DNA from: an uncultured Oscillospiraceae bacterium
GTDB lineage: Bacteria; Bacillota; Clostridia; Oscillospirales; Ruminococcaceae
Length of the DNA: 28,746 nucleotides
Reading direction: 5' to 3'
Assembly: GCA_910587465.1 (NCBI GenBank)
Contig: CAJUMS010000030.1
Coordinates: 1-28,746, forward strand
A model generated the notes under the pieces. The model was not told the origin of the DNA. It searched no databases and saw only the letters and a program-made list of their open reading frames with translations. Made by a program: the position numbers and the translations under genes. This document shows, piece by piece, positions 14,948 to 22,831 of this stretch (position 1 is the stretch's first letter; each line of letters begins with the position of its first letter).

Positions 14948-15616
14948 TTAAACGATATAGCCCATTCCGACCTTTGTGGTGATGAAATCGTGCAGCCCGG
15001 CCTGCTCCAGTTTTTTCCGCAGCCGCGCGATGTTCACCGAGAGGGTGTTTTCGTCGACGTAGCTGTCAGTCTCCCATAGCTTGTTCATAAGGCGTTCGCG
15101 GCTCACGACTTTGCCCTTGTTTTCGAGCAGCGTTTCCATAATACGGTATTCGTTTTTAGTGAGATCGATCTTCTCACCGTTAAATTTCAGCGTTGCGTCG
15201 GCGGTGTTCAATACCGCGCCCTTATGCGTGATAACTCCGATATTCTCCGCGAAATCGTAGCTCCGCCTCAGTATAGCCTGCACCTTTGCGACCATTACAC
15301 TGAGATCGAACGGCTTTGCGATAAAGTCGTCGCCGCCCATATTCATAGCCGTGACGATATTCAGATTATCCGACGCGGACGAGATAAACAAAACGGGGCA
15401 TTTGCTTATCTGCCGTATCTCGCTGCACCAGTGAAATCCGTTATAAAACGGCAGTGAAATGTCAAGCAGTACGATATGCGGATCGAACGCCTTGAATTCT
15501 CCGATAACATCACGGTAGTTATCCACGCGCTTTACCTCGAATTCCCACTCGGAGAGCCGCTTTATTATCGCGTTGGCGATGCCGTCGTCGTCTTCGGCAA
15601 GAAATACCTTGTACAT
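14948..15616 (-). CDS. OmpR-family response regulator, BceR/GraR-like, without a kinase
   Basis: A 222-residue transcription factor with an N-terminal receiver (Asp9, Asp10, phospho-acceptor Asp52 in VLLDISLPFYNG, Ser80, Lys101 in FIAKPFD) and a C-terminal winged helix (LTKNEYRIMETLLENKGKVV, then LSVNIARLRKKLE). FHWCSEIR and ISSASDN with MNMGGDDFIAKPF are typical of regulators in the BceR/GraR group, which answer cell-wall-active peptides through a small kinase and an ABC transporter. Neither partner is present here. The only kinase trace in the window (9884-10195) is of another type. The gene follows dgt by 4 bases in the same operon. Confidence 0.87.
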   Translation of the reverse strand: MYKVFLAEDDDGIANAIIKRLSEWEFEVKRVDNYRDVIGEFKAFDPHIVLLDISLPFYNGFHWCSEIRQISKCPVLFISSASDNLNIVTAMNMGGDDFIAKPFDLSVMVAKVQAILRRSYDFAENIGVITHKGAVLNTADATLKFNGEKIDLTKNEYRIMETLLENKGKVVSRERLMNKLWETDSYVDENTLSVNIARLRKKLEQAGLHDFITTKVGMGYIV

Positions 15617-15620
15617 ATCG

Positions 15621-17048
15621 TCACCCCTTATTTCCGCTTAAGATACGGTAAAATTCCTCCGCGTAGCTGTCCGTCATTCCGCACACGCAGTCCGTAGCGA
15701 ACAGCAGACGGCGGTAGCATTGCTCCGAGTCCGACTTGCCTTCACACGCGCGCTTGCATATTTCAAGATAATTTTCCGACAGCACCTCGCTAAGATCACG
15801 GTCGAAAATGCATTTTTCTTCAGTTTCAAATCTAAGCGCCGCCCGGACAATCTTGTCCAGCAGAAACGTCATCATAGAGCTTTCCGACAGTTCGCTCATA
15901 ACGATAGACGAGGAGCGGAACACATAACGGTACGCGATATCGCCGAGTGCAAACGCAAGCGTTCGCGCGGGACTTTCCGCCAACAGCTCGCTTTTGAACT
16001 CTCCGTTCATAATAGCCGCGTAGTTGTCGCAGAACGCATCCGACGCCGCATAGATCAACATATTCTGCAATTTTACGATCCACCGCTGAACAGCTTTAAG
16101 CTGCGGGTCACGCATATTGAAGCTTTTAGCTGATTCAAACGATTTTTCAAGCTCAGCGGCAGCTTTCTCAAGCATTTCAAGCGCCTTGGGAGATATGCAT
16201 TTTTCACGGTAGCGGTCGCTGCGCAGCTCGTCGAGTATACGGTGATAGTCGAGCAATCCCTTTACCGATGCGTCCTCGATATCGGCGGTTTTATAGGCGA
16301 TATCGTCTGCGCTCTCAAGTATAAACGTTAGCGGATATCGGCGGTCTCTAACTCCGGTACACGAGGTTATATCTCGGAAAAGCTCTTCCTCCGAAAGATA
16401 GTAACCCATTTTTTTAGTCCGTATATCTCCGCTCTTTTTGTCGATACCCGTAGAGCATACCGGATACTTGACTATCGTGTTCAGCAGAGCGTAAGTGAGG
16501 TTCATTCCCGTGTCCATATCCATTAAGCAGTGTAGCCGCGTCAGAACACGCAGCGCCTGCGCATTGCCCTCGAAGTTGAGAAAATCCGATTTCATCTGCT
16601 TGCTGAGCAGTTCAGTCACAGGCTTGCCCTTGAACGTCAGCTTTGGCAGGTTATCCTCAAACCATTGACGAATGGAGAACTCTCCAAAGTGCCCAAACGG
16701 AGGATTTCCGATATCGTGTACCAGTCCCGCACACTCCAGAATATCGCAGCAGTTTTCGCGGACGATCTCGTTTATGCCCTCGGTATTTTCGTCGATCAGC
16801 CGACGGAAGATAGTGTCACCGAGCGATCCGGCGAACGAGCTAACCTCCAACGAGTGAGTAAGGCGTGTTCTTACAAAATCACCGCGTTTGAGCGGATATA
16901 CCTGCGCCTTGTCCTGAAGTCTACGAAATGATGCACTGCCGATTATACGGTGGTAGTCTTTTCGGAACTCTGTGCGGACGTCGTCGGGGTTCTGTACCGT
17001 ATGTTCACGCTCTCGTTTGGCGCAGAGCAGTTTGTCCCATGTAAACAT
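15621..17048 (-). CDS. dgt: Deoxyguanosinetriphosphate triphosphohydrolase (dGTPase)
   Basis: HD-superfamily enzyme of 475 residues that removes triphosphate from dGTP or other dNTPs and so trims nucleotide pools. Seen: FRRLQDKAQV, RTRLTHSLEV with His65, LVHDIGNPPFGH with His111-Asp112 and His120, and a later metal Asp in the ADDIAYKTADIEDA region. I chose the ATG at 17048 (MFTWDKLL) because CGGAG lies 5 bases upstream and homology begins there; the longer frame adds about 41 residues of AT-rich, promoter-like sequence. It opens an operon with the response regulator and the hydrolase and is divergent from mazF. Confidence 0.88.
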   Translation of the reverse strand: MFTWDKLLCAKREREHTVQNPDDVRTEFRKDYHRIIGSASFRRLQDKAQVYPLKRGDFVRTRLTHSLEVSSFAGSLGDTIFRRLIDENTEGINEIVRENCCDILECAGLVHDIGNPPFGHFGEFSIRQWFEDNLPKLTFKGKPVTELLSKQMKSDFLNFEGNAQALRVLTRLHCLMDMDTGMNLTYALLNTIVKYPVCSTGIDKKSGDIRTKKMGYYLSEEELFRDITSCTGVRDRRYPLTFILESADDIAYKTADIEDASVKGLLDYHRILDELRSDRYREKCISPKALEMLEKAAAELEKSFESAKSFNMRDPQLKAVQRWIVKLQNMLIYAASDAFCDNYAAIMNGEFKSELLAESPARTLAFALGDIAYRYVFRSSSIVMSELSESSMMTFLLDKIVRAALRFETEEKCIFDRDLSEVLSENYLEICKRACEGKSDSEQCYRRLLFATDCVCGMTDSYAEEFYRILSGNKG

Positions 17049-17108
17049 AAAAACTCCGTTCTCCGATAACAATTTAATGTCGCTCGGAATAAAATATAAT
17101 GTCGGAAA

Positions 17109-17142
17109 ATTATTGAATAATCGAAAAATCAGCGTCAATAAT
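17109..17142. promoter_or_regulatory. Overlapping divergent promoters for dgt and mazF (weak)
   Basis: For dgt (minus) TTGACG at 17138-17133 and AATAAT at 17114-17109 are 18 bases apart. For mazF (plus) TTGAAT at 17113-17118 and AATAAT at 17137-17142 are 18 bases apart. The two overlap almost completely, so they would compete for polymerase. Neither is a strong consensus. Confidence 0.35.
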
Positions 17143-17203
17143 ATTCTCGACAGGGAAGTGCAGACAAGCAAATCTGCCGATAATAATGAAAGGAATGGTT
17201 TTA

Positions 17204-17545
17204 ATGTTAGTTAAACGCGGTGAGATATATTACGCCGATCTGAGTCCCGTGGTAGGCTCGGAGCAGGGCGGAATACGCCCCGTGCTGATAGTTCAGAACG
17301 ACGTAGGAAACAAGCATTCGCCGACGGTCATCGCGGCGGCGATCACGAGTAAAAAGGAAAAATCCCAGCTCCCGACACATATATCCGTGGCAGCGTCGTC
17401 CTGTGGCTTGGCTAAGGACTCGGTCGTACTTTTGGAGCAGGTTCGTACATTGGATAAAAGGCGCTTGAAAGAACGCATGGGGGAGCTTGACAGCAGCTCC
17501 ATGCAGCAGGTAAACGACGCGCTTTCCGTTAGCTTTGGGCTATAA
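17204..17545 (+). CDS. mazF: MazF/PemK-type endoribonuclease toxin, no antitoxin gene beside it
   Basis: A sequence-specific mRNA interferase of 113 residues. VKRGEIYYADLSPVVGSEQG and RPVLIVQND are the family signature, and predicted catalytic Arg25 and Thr48 fall at the same positions as in B. subtilis MazF (NdoA). The start is the ATG at 17204: the AAAGGA ribosome site sits 9 bases upstream, inside the longer frame beginning at 17186. In many Firmicutes a MazE-like antitoxin gene precedes it; here the upstream neighbour is the divergent dgt gene and no room for an antitoxin remains. The cognate antitoxin may lie elsewhere or the protein may act differently. A strong terminator follows. Confidence 0.9.
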   Translation: MLVKRGEIYYADLSPVVGSEQGGIRPVLIVQNDVGNKHSPTVIAAAITSKKEKSQLPTHISVAASSCGLAKDSVVLLEQVRTLDKRRLKERMGELDSSSMQQVNDALSVSFGL

Positions 17546-17550
17546 AATTC

Positions 17551-17585
17551 AAAGGGGCGAGAGTAATCTTGCCTCTTTGTTTTTG
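17551..17585 (+). terminator. Terminator of mazF
   Basis: A 12-bp stem with two G-U pairs (17551-17562 with 17567-17578), loop GTAA, followed by GTTTTTG. Confidence 0.8.
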
Positions 17586-17809
17586 TAAATTAGAATTTAT
17601 ATCAGCGACGTTATGGGGTGAAATTTTGGAGCGAACGACAATAGTCAATCCAGCGAGTCGCATGAATTTTAAAAAGCGTCCGAAGGGAAGTAAGCATGCG
17701 GTATCGGAATTTTAAAATTCTTTTAAATAACTTGATCCTCGTCGGCGTTTGGAGACAAGTCAAATTAGCAAATGCCAACATTTGATGACTGCTGCGCTAA
17801 TCTAATTTA
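17586..17809. repeat. Possible miniature inverted-repeat element
   Basis: A 224-base non-coding stretch bounded by perfect 9-base inverted repeats, TAAATTAGA (17586-17594) and TCTAATTTA (17801-17809). Inside are a 14-bp palindrome GAATTTTAAAATTC (17707-17720), the hairpin CAAATG-CCAA-CATTTG (17770-17785) and ATTAGC/GCTAAT arms. I see no coding potential on either strand. It may be a MITE-like insertion; the short terminal repeats and AT-rich context make chance possible. Confidence 0.35.
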
Positions 17810-17811
17810 TA

Positions 17812-17985
17812 TTATTTTATATTCTTTATGTAGAAAAACAAAAACCACTGCAGTCCTGTCAAAAGCGAGACCAGCAGCACAATAACTATTTGCATGACTC
17901 CCCATTCGGGCATACATATACAAATAAGTACAAGCGCTGCTGTGAGTATTATCGCGCTCTTAAAAAATCCCTTTGCGTTCTTCAT
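17812..17985 (-). CDS. 57-residue two-helix membrane protein
   Basis: A small gene overlapping the end of folD by four bases (ATGA), so probably translated by coupling. The product starts MKNAKGFFKS, has one helix at about 10-24 (AIILTAALVLICICM) and a second at about 30-52 (VMQIVIVLLVSLL to FLFF), and ends with the basic tail YIKNIK. The two helices, short hydrophilic turn (PEWG) and positive ends are a coherent membrane protein design. I do not recognise the family. It is the last gene of the Lgt-FolD operon. Confidence 0.7.
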   Translation of the reverse strand: MKNAKGFFKSAIILTAALVLICICMPEWGVMQIVIVLLVSLLTGLQWFLFFYIKNIK

Positions 17986-18821
17986 TTCTGTATTCTCGCC
18001 GCCGTGACGGTGTTACGCATAAGCATAGCGATCGTCATGGGTCCCACGCCGCCCGGTACGGGTGTAATCCACCCCGCGACCTCGCTCACCTCGTCGAACT
18101 TTACGTCGCCGCAAAGCTTGCCGTTGTCGAGACGGTTAATACCCACGTCGATAACGACCGCGCCCGGCTTTACCATATCGGCGGTGACAAAATTCGGACG
18201 CCCCACCGCCGCAATCAAAATATCCGCTCTGCGGCAGACCTCGGCGAGATTATGCGTTTTGCTGTGGCAGACTGTCACCGTGCCGTTTTCGTGGAGCAGA
18301 AGCATAGCCATGGGCTTGCCTACGATGTTCGAGCGGCCTATTACTACGCACTCCTTGCCTGCGACTTCAACACCCGTGCTGTGGATGAGTTCCATACATC
18401 CCGCGGGGGTGCAGGGGAGAAAGCTGTAATTGCCGATCATAATGCGGCCGACGTTGCTTTCGTGGAACGCGTCAACGTCCTTGTCCGGCGAAATGCGCTC
18501 AATGACTGCCTTTTCGTCAAGGTGTTTGGGCAGCGGCAGCTGAACAAGTATGCCGTTGACGTTCTTATCCGCGTTCAGCGTATCGACAAGCTCCAGCAGC
18601 TCCTCCTGCGTAGTCTCGGCGGGGAGTGCGTACTCGTAGCTCTTGATACCGCAGAATTCACATGCCTTTTTCTTGTTATTGACGTACACGCGGCTTGCGG
18701 GGTCGTCTCCGACTATCACCACCGCAAGCCCAACCGTAAGCTTGTCGCGCGCTATCTCGTCGCGCACCTGTTCCTTTACCGCGGCGGATATCGCCTTTCC
18801 GTCAATTATATTTGCACTCAT
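17982..18821 (-). CDS. folD: Bifunctional methylenetetrahydrofolate dehydrogenase / methenyltetrahydrofolate cyclohydrolase
   Basis: A 279-residue cytoplasmic enzyme of one-carbon metabolism that interconverts methylene-, methenyl- and formyl-tetrahydrofolate with NADP. Signature parts are all present: SRVYVNNKKKAC with the catalytic Lys50, GILVQLPLP, SPDKDVDAFH, PCTPAG, the dinucleotide site VVIGRSNIVGKPMA, DVGIN and TPVPGGVGPMT. GGAGG lies inside the end of lgt, and the two genes are 2 bases apart, so translation is likely coupled. Confidence 0.96.
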   Translation of the reverse strand: MSANIIDGKAISAAVKEQVRDEIARDKLTVGLAVVIVGDDPASRVYVNNKKKACEFCGIKSYEYALPAETTQEELLELVDTLNADKNVNGILVQLPLPKHLDEKAVIERISPDKDVDAFHESNVGRIMIGNYSFLPCTPAGCMELIHSTGVEVAGKECVVIGRSNIVGKPMAMLLLHENGTVTVCHSKTHNLAEVCRRADILIAAVGRPNFVTADMVKPGAVVIDVGINRLDNGKLCGDVKFDEVSEVAGWITPVPGGVGPMTIAMLMRNTVTAARIQK

Positions 18822-18823
18822 AA

Positions 18824-19954
18824 TTATTCCTCCTTGTTGTCGATTTCGTTATTTTCTTCAGGGATAACGGGTTCATCGGATACCTTGGGAGCCTCTTCCG
18901 CGGTTCCATCTTCCTTGTCAGCCGTAAGCAGGCTATCGGTACTGTCGTCCAATTTCACACCCTCACCGAGAATGCTCGGCGCGGCTTTTTCCTTTTTGGC
19001 GAGTTTTTTACGCTTTTTTTCTTCCTCAATGGTACGGTCATGCTCAATAAGCTCCTTTGACGCGTCCGAATTCACATAAAGCGGTATTTCCTTTTTTGCC
19101 GTGACGACCTTAAAAATTATAAACAGAATAAGTCCCGCGACAAACGAAGCTCCCGCGACTATCTGTGATATACGCAGACTTCCCGCGTACAGGCTGTCGG
19201 TGCGCAGACCCTCAATGAAGAACCTTCCGAGACCGTACCACGCGACATACATCAGCGTGATCTCACCGTCGAAGGTGCGGAGCTTTTTGCTGTAAAAATG
19301 CAGCAGCACAAACCCGACAAGACACCAGACACTCTCGTACAGAAAGCACGGGTGAACGAGCGCTCCCGCCTCGACCTCGGTCGCGATCTTTGAGCCGCTC
19401 ATGCCAAATACCCAGTCGGGCGAACAGACTTCGCCGTAAGCCTCCTGATTGATGAAGTTTCCCCAGCGCCCTATCGTCTGACCGATAAGAAATCCGAGGG
19501 ACGCCAAGTCCGTCATTGCAAAGAAGTTGACCTTACGCAGCTTGCAGAACACAAATCCCACAAGAAACGCTCCGATAACTCCGCCGTAGATAGCCAGACC
19601 GCCATCGCGTATTTTCGTAAAAACCTCTATAACGGAGGTGTACGTTCCGGGATTTTTCAGCTCCGTAAATACGCAGAAGTAAATCCTAGCACACGTAAAT
19701 CCACCGATTATCGCCGCGAATACCACGTCGAAAACCCTTTCCTTAACCAGTCCGAAATCTTTTGTCGCGCGGCGCATAGCATACAGATACGCAAGAACAA
19801 CGCCTATCACGATAAGCACGCCGTACCAGTATATATTTATGCCGAATAACTTAAACCCTCGGTAATAGTTTATTGCCATACCTCCGAAAAGATTTGGGAA
19901 TTCGACCTCCATTTCGGTCAGCGCCTGCTGCGCTGTCAAAAGCACCGATGTCAT
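18824..19954 (-). CDS. lgt: Prolipoprotein diacylglyceryl transferase with charged C-terminal tail
   Basis: Integral membrane enzyme that adds diacylglycerol from phosphatidylglycerol to the lipobox cysteine of prolipoproteins. About seven hydrophobic segments cover residues 40-290, with DGGLAIYGGVIGA and the family signature GRWGNFINQEAYGE, followed by HPCFLYES and GLGRFFIEGLRTD. At 376 residues it is longer than the usual 260-300: a hydrophilic tail of about 85 residues follows the last helix, first basic (EEEKKRKKLAKKEKA) then strongly acidic. The tail would lie in the cytoplasm; similar low-complexity tails occur in other Clostridia. The ribosome site AAAGGAG lies in the last codons of ymfH. 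Confidence 0.94.
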   Translation of the reverse strand: MTSVLLTAQQALTEMEVEFPNLFGGMAINYYRGFKLFGINIYWYGVLIVIGVVLAYLYAMRRATKDFGLVKERVFDVVFAAIIGGFTCARIYFCVFTELKNPGTYTSVIEVFTKIRDGGLAIYGGVIGAFLVGFVFCKLRKVNFFAMTDLASLGFLIGQTIGRWGNFINQEAYGEVCSPDWVFGMSGSKIATEVEAGALVHPCFLYESVWCLVGFVLLHFYSKKLRTFDGEITLMYVAWYGLGRFFIEGLRTDSLYAGSLRISQIVAGASFVAGLILFIIFKVVTAKKEIPLYVNSDASKELIEHDRTIEEEKKRKKLAKKEKAAPSILGEGVKLDDSTDSLLTADKEDGTAEEAPKVSDEPVIPEENNEIDNKEE

Positions 19955-19955
19955 T

Positions 19956-21224
19956 TTATCTGTCTCCTTTTACAATTGAAATACACACATTTTCCTCGTC
20001 AAGCCCGAGCAGCAGCTCCAGCATTTTTTCGTATTCCGCCTTTGCGGCGGTATCTATCGTCGCGAACGGCGAGCTGTCTCTCAGCGCCGCCTCGGACAGC
20101 GTGCTCGCGACCGCGTCCGCGCTCGTGAAATCGCGTACAAGTGAGCCGTAAGTCGCGCGCTTTATACGCTCGAATTCCTCACGCGGCGGCGGAACGGTCT
20201 TGAACGCCCTCAGCTCGCGCTGTATCTCGGCAAGCACGGCGTCGGGATCGTTGCTCTCACCGCGCAGGAATGGTATGCAGAAACCGCGACCGTTGAAAAC
20301 GCCGTCGGAGAACTGCTCGTTTATAAGCCCGCTGTCTCTCATTCGTCCGAAAAAATCCGAAACGCTGCCGAAGATCATATCGAACAGTATATTGAAGTGG
20401 ATATATTCGTCTATCTGTGCCTGTCCCGAAAGCGCGGGACGCTTAAATCCTATCTCGAATATCGGCTTTGAGACGGGCATCGTAAGCTCCATACGGCGAT
20501 TGTTTACGGTAAGCGGCTCGTCAAAAGCGGCGGTGCGCACGTCGAGCGGCTCGCGTTTTTGCAGCTTGTCCTCGCACACCGCGATGACCTCGCTGGGGTC
20601 GAAATTTCCCGCAACGCACAGATACATATTCGCGGGGTTATAATAAGCGTTATAGCAGTCGTAGAGCGCTTTCTCTGTGATCTCGGCAATGGTCTCGACC
20701 GTGCCGGCGATGTCGTTGCGCACGGGATTAACGCTGTACAAGCCCTCCAGCAGATTCGTGAACACTCTCCAGCCCGGACTGTCGCGGTACATCGTGATCT
20801 CTTGTCCGATAATGCCGCGCTCCTTTTCGACGTTCTCGGGAGTGAAATATGGGTCTTGCACAAAGCCGAGAAGTATCTCCAGATTTTCTTTAAAGCTGTC
20901 CGTACAGCTGAAATAGTACTGCGTGTAGTCAAAGCTCGTGCCCGCGTTGCAGGAAGCCCCCGTCTGTGCGAACAGTCTGAATGCGTCCTTTTCTTCGCTT
21001 TCGAACAGCTTGTGCTCGAGATAGTGAGCCGTGCCGTCGGGAACCTTATGAAGCCCGCTGCCATTCAGCGAGAATGCGTTGTCCTGCGATCCGAATTTCA
21101 CCGTAAACTGCGCGACCGCCGTGGAGTAGCCATCCATGGGGAGCATATACACCCGTACTCCGCTTTCGTGAACGTATTTGAGACACGTCTCTTTGATAAC
21201 GCTGTCATATATCTTTTCGATCAT
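19956..21224 (-). CDS. ymfH: M16 family metallopeptidase, YmfH-like
   Basis: A 422-residue zinc peptidase-like protein. The inverted zinc motif is intact (His67-Tyr-Leu-Glu70-His71 in TAHYLEHKLFE) with the distal ligand region EKERGIIGQEI downstream, so it is the active partner. It overlaps ymfF by four bases (ATGA), fitting the paired active/inactive subunits common in the M16 family. In Bacillus the ymfF/ymfH pair has been linked to modification of elongation factor P; that function is not shown by anything else in this window. Confidence 0.88.
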   Translation of the reverse strand: MIEKIYDSVIKETCLKYVHESGVRVYMLPMDGYSTAVAQFTVKFGSQDNAFSLNGSGLHKVPDGTAHYLEHKLFESEEKDAFRLFAQTGASCNAGTSFDYTQYYFSCTDSFKENLEILLGFVQDPYFTPENVEKERGIIGQEITMYRDSPGWRVFTNLLEGLYSVNPVRNDIAGTVETIAEITEKALYDCYNAYYNPANMYLCVAGNFDPSEVIAVCEDKLQKREPLDVRTAAFDEPLTVNNRRMELTMPVSKPIFEIGFKRPALSGQAQIDEYIHFNILFDMIFGSVSDFFGRMRDSGLINEQFSDGVFNGRGFCIPFLRGESNDPDAVLAEIQRELRAFKTVPPPREEFERIKRATYGSLVRDFTSADAVASTLSEAALRDSSPFATIDTAAKAEYEKMLELLLGLDEENVCISIVKGDR

Positions 21225-22525
21225 TCCGTGTCCTCCCTTTCGTCGCTGTCTGCTGTGCCGTCAAAGTCGGGGGAGCAGAGGGTATATACGGTATCGAGCG
21301 TGTATGCTCTTGCCGCTGCCCGTATCCTTTCGGAGGTCACCTTTTCAATCTCCCTGCATTCCTCCTCGGGGGAGTGTATCTCATCGTCAAGTATCTGACC
21401 GTGATACCACGCTATCATAATAGAAGGGCTGTCCTTCATCGAGGAATAGCGATTGTACAGGTCGAGCTTTGCGGCGCTGAGTTCTTCTTCGGTAACCCCG
21501 TTTTCGCGTATATCGTTCAACTCGTCAAGTATCGCCTGTTTGGTAAGCTCGATATTTTGAGGCTCAACGCCCGCGTATGCGGTGAGGGTGCGGAGCGCTC
21601 TGTTTCCCGTGCAGGCACAGTAATAACACAGCGACTGCTTTTCGCGGATATTCAGGAAGAAACGCGATGTCGTCATTCCGCCGAGGATAACGCTCAGAAT
21701 TAACGCTGCACGGAAGTCCCCGAATTCGGGAGCTTTGAAATACATACGGAGAATGGCCTGCTCCATTGGGATAGTATCGGCAAATACGGCAGGCTCGGGT
21801 TTGAGTGTGGATGGCGTTTTTTTCAGTTCGCAGATATTGCTGCGCTCAAGCTTTGAGAATGCCTTAGTGAATGCCCTTTCCGTATCCGTAAAGTCGCTTG
21901 ATCCTGAGCAGACTATGTGTATGCGGGCGGTCTCGAGCATATTTCTGTAAGCGTGGTACGCCGTCTCGGGAGTGATCCGCTCCGCTTCCTCGTGAGTGCC
22001 GACGGGCGGCGTGTCCATAGGTTCGCCCTTGAACGCAATCATAGCGCCGCGCTGTGCGGCATAGCTCGATTTTTCGTTGATAACGCTGTCAATATCATCG
22101 ATGATCTCAGCGCGCATATTTGCGGTCGCGGTCTCGTCGAACTTACCGTTTTCGGCGTTGGGGGAGAGCAGACACTCGCATAGTATCCCGCACATCTCCG
22201 CCTCAAGATTTTCACCGTCAAGCGCGTATGCGTTGCCGAGAACATTAGCTTTGACCGCCGCAACTCTCATGCCGCTCCACGCAAAGTTGACATTAGAGTA
22301 AAGCGACGCGCTGTACAGATTTGCCAGATGCTTTGATAATTCGGAATAGGTTGGGAATTTCTTGCAGCAGTCTGTCAGAATATATGCCGCCGCAGCACAG
22401 TCCGAACGTGAAAGACCGTTGAAGTCCGTGTACAGCATGACCTGTATCTCATTGGTTTTAAAGCGCTTGTCTGTATATTTGTACAAATAAACGCCGTTTC
22501 CTATTTGTTTCTGTTCAAAAATAAT
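21221..22525 (-). CDS. ymfF: M16 family peptidase-like protein, YmfF-like, zinc motif missing
   Basis: About 434 residues of M16 fold without an HxxEH motif, with RFFLNIREKQSLCYY as the conserved C-terminal R/Y region; expected to be the non-catalytic half of a YmfF/YmfH pair. No ATG, GTG or TTG in the right frame is near a ribosome site. The family-typical beginning IGNGVYLYKYTDKRFKTN lies upstream of the first in-frame TTG (22486). AAGGA at 22536-22532 precedes two in-frame ATT codons (22525, 22522) at 6 and 9 bases, and an in-frame stop lies just before. I therefore infer an ATT start at 22525. Confidence 0.82.
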   Translation of the reverse strand: MIFEQKQIGNGVYLYKYTDKRFKTNEIQVMLYTDFNGLSRSDCAAAAYILTDCCKKFPTYSELSKHLANLYSASLYSNVNFAWSGMRVAAVKANVLGNAYALDGENLEAEMCGILCECLLSPNAENGKFDETATANMRAEIIDDIDSVINEKSSYAAQRGAMIAFKGEPMDTPPVGTHEEAERITPETAYHAYRNMLETARIHIVCSGSSDFTDTERAFTKAFSKLERSNICELKKTPSTLKPEPAVFADTIPMEQAILRMYFKAPEFGDFRAALILSVILGGMTTSRFFLNIREKQSLCYYCACTGNRALRTLTAYAGVEPQNIELTKQAILDELNDIRENGVTEEELSAAKLDLYNRYSSMKDSPSIMIAWYHGQILDDEIHSPEEECREIEKVTSERIRAAARAYTLDTVYTLCSPDFDGTADSDEREDTE

Positions 22526-22534
22526 TATCAGTCC

Positions 22535-22744
22535 TTACTTTTTCTTTTTGGTGGTTTTCTTGGAATTGCTTGTTGGATCAAGCAAATCCATTACTGCTTT
22601 GCCAATCTTACGCTCCAGTCCTGCCTTGGTGGTTGGGATACCCGTTTTTCGCGCGAACCGCTGTTTAGCCGCGGTAATGCCGAGCGCGCGTTTCCAGCTG
22701 AATGACAGACCGGGAATACACGTACTCGATTTCTTTTTAGCCAT
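22535..22744 (-). CDS. Small basic protein of unknown function
   Basis: A 69-residue highly basic cytoplasmic protein starting MAKKKSSTCIPGLSFSWKRA and containing RKTGIPTTKAGLERKIGK, with a polylysine end (KKTTKKKK). The sequence between about 12 and 50 has the look of a conserved Clostridial small protein, but I cannot name a function; nucleic acid or ribosome binding would fit the charge. GGAGGG precedes the ATG. It is first in the operon with ymfF, ymfH, lgt and folD, and its stop codon overlaps the ymfF ribosome site. Confidence 0.75.
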   Translation of the reverse strand: MAKKKSSTCIPGLSFSWKRALGITAAKQRFARKTGIPTTKAGLERKIGKAVMDLLDPTSNSKKTTKKKK

Positions 22745-22780
22745 AGTCCCTCCTGTGTCGTCAAAAAATCATACCTCATT

Positions 22781-22789
22781 ATTATAACA
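22781..22789 (-). promoter_or_regulatory. Extended -10 promoter of the ymfF-folD operon
   Basis: TGTTATAAT on the minus strand, an extended -10 with no clear -35, about 30 bases before the first gene. It lies downstream of the terminator of the RNA at 22832-22948. Confidence 0.55.
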
Positions 22790-22831
22790 TAGAACTGTGA
22801 AATTTTCCATAGCTTTTTGTGAAAAACAGCA

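Noticed and set aside
17973..19079. A 368-codon plus-strand frame across folD and lgt
   Set aside because: It is antisense to two certain genes and has no ribosome site or recognisable domain.
22535..22787. Plus-strand frames over the 69-residue gene
   Set aside because: The minus frame has GGAGGG, a promoter and a coherent basic protein; the plus frames have none of these.
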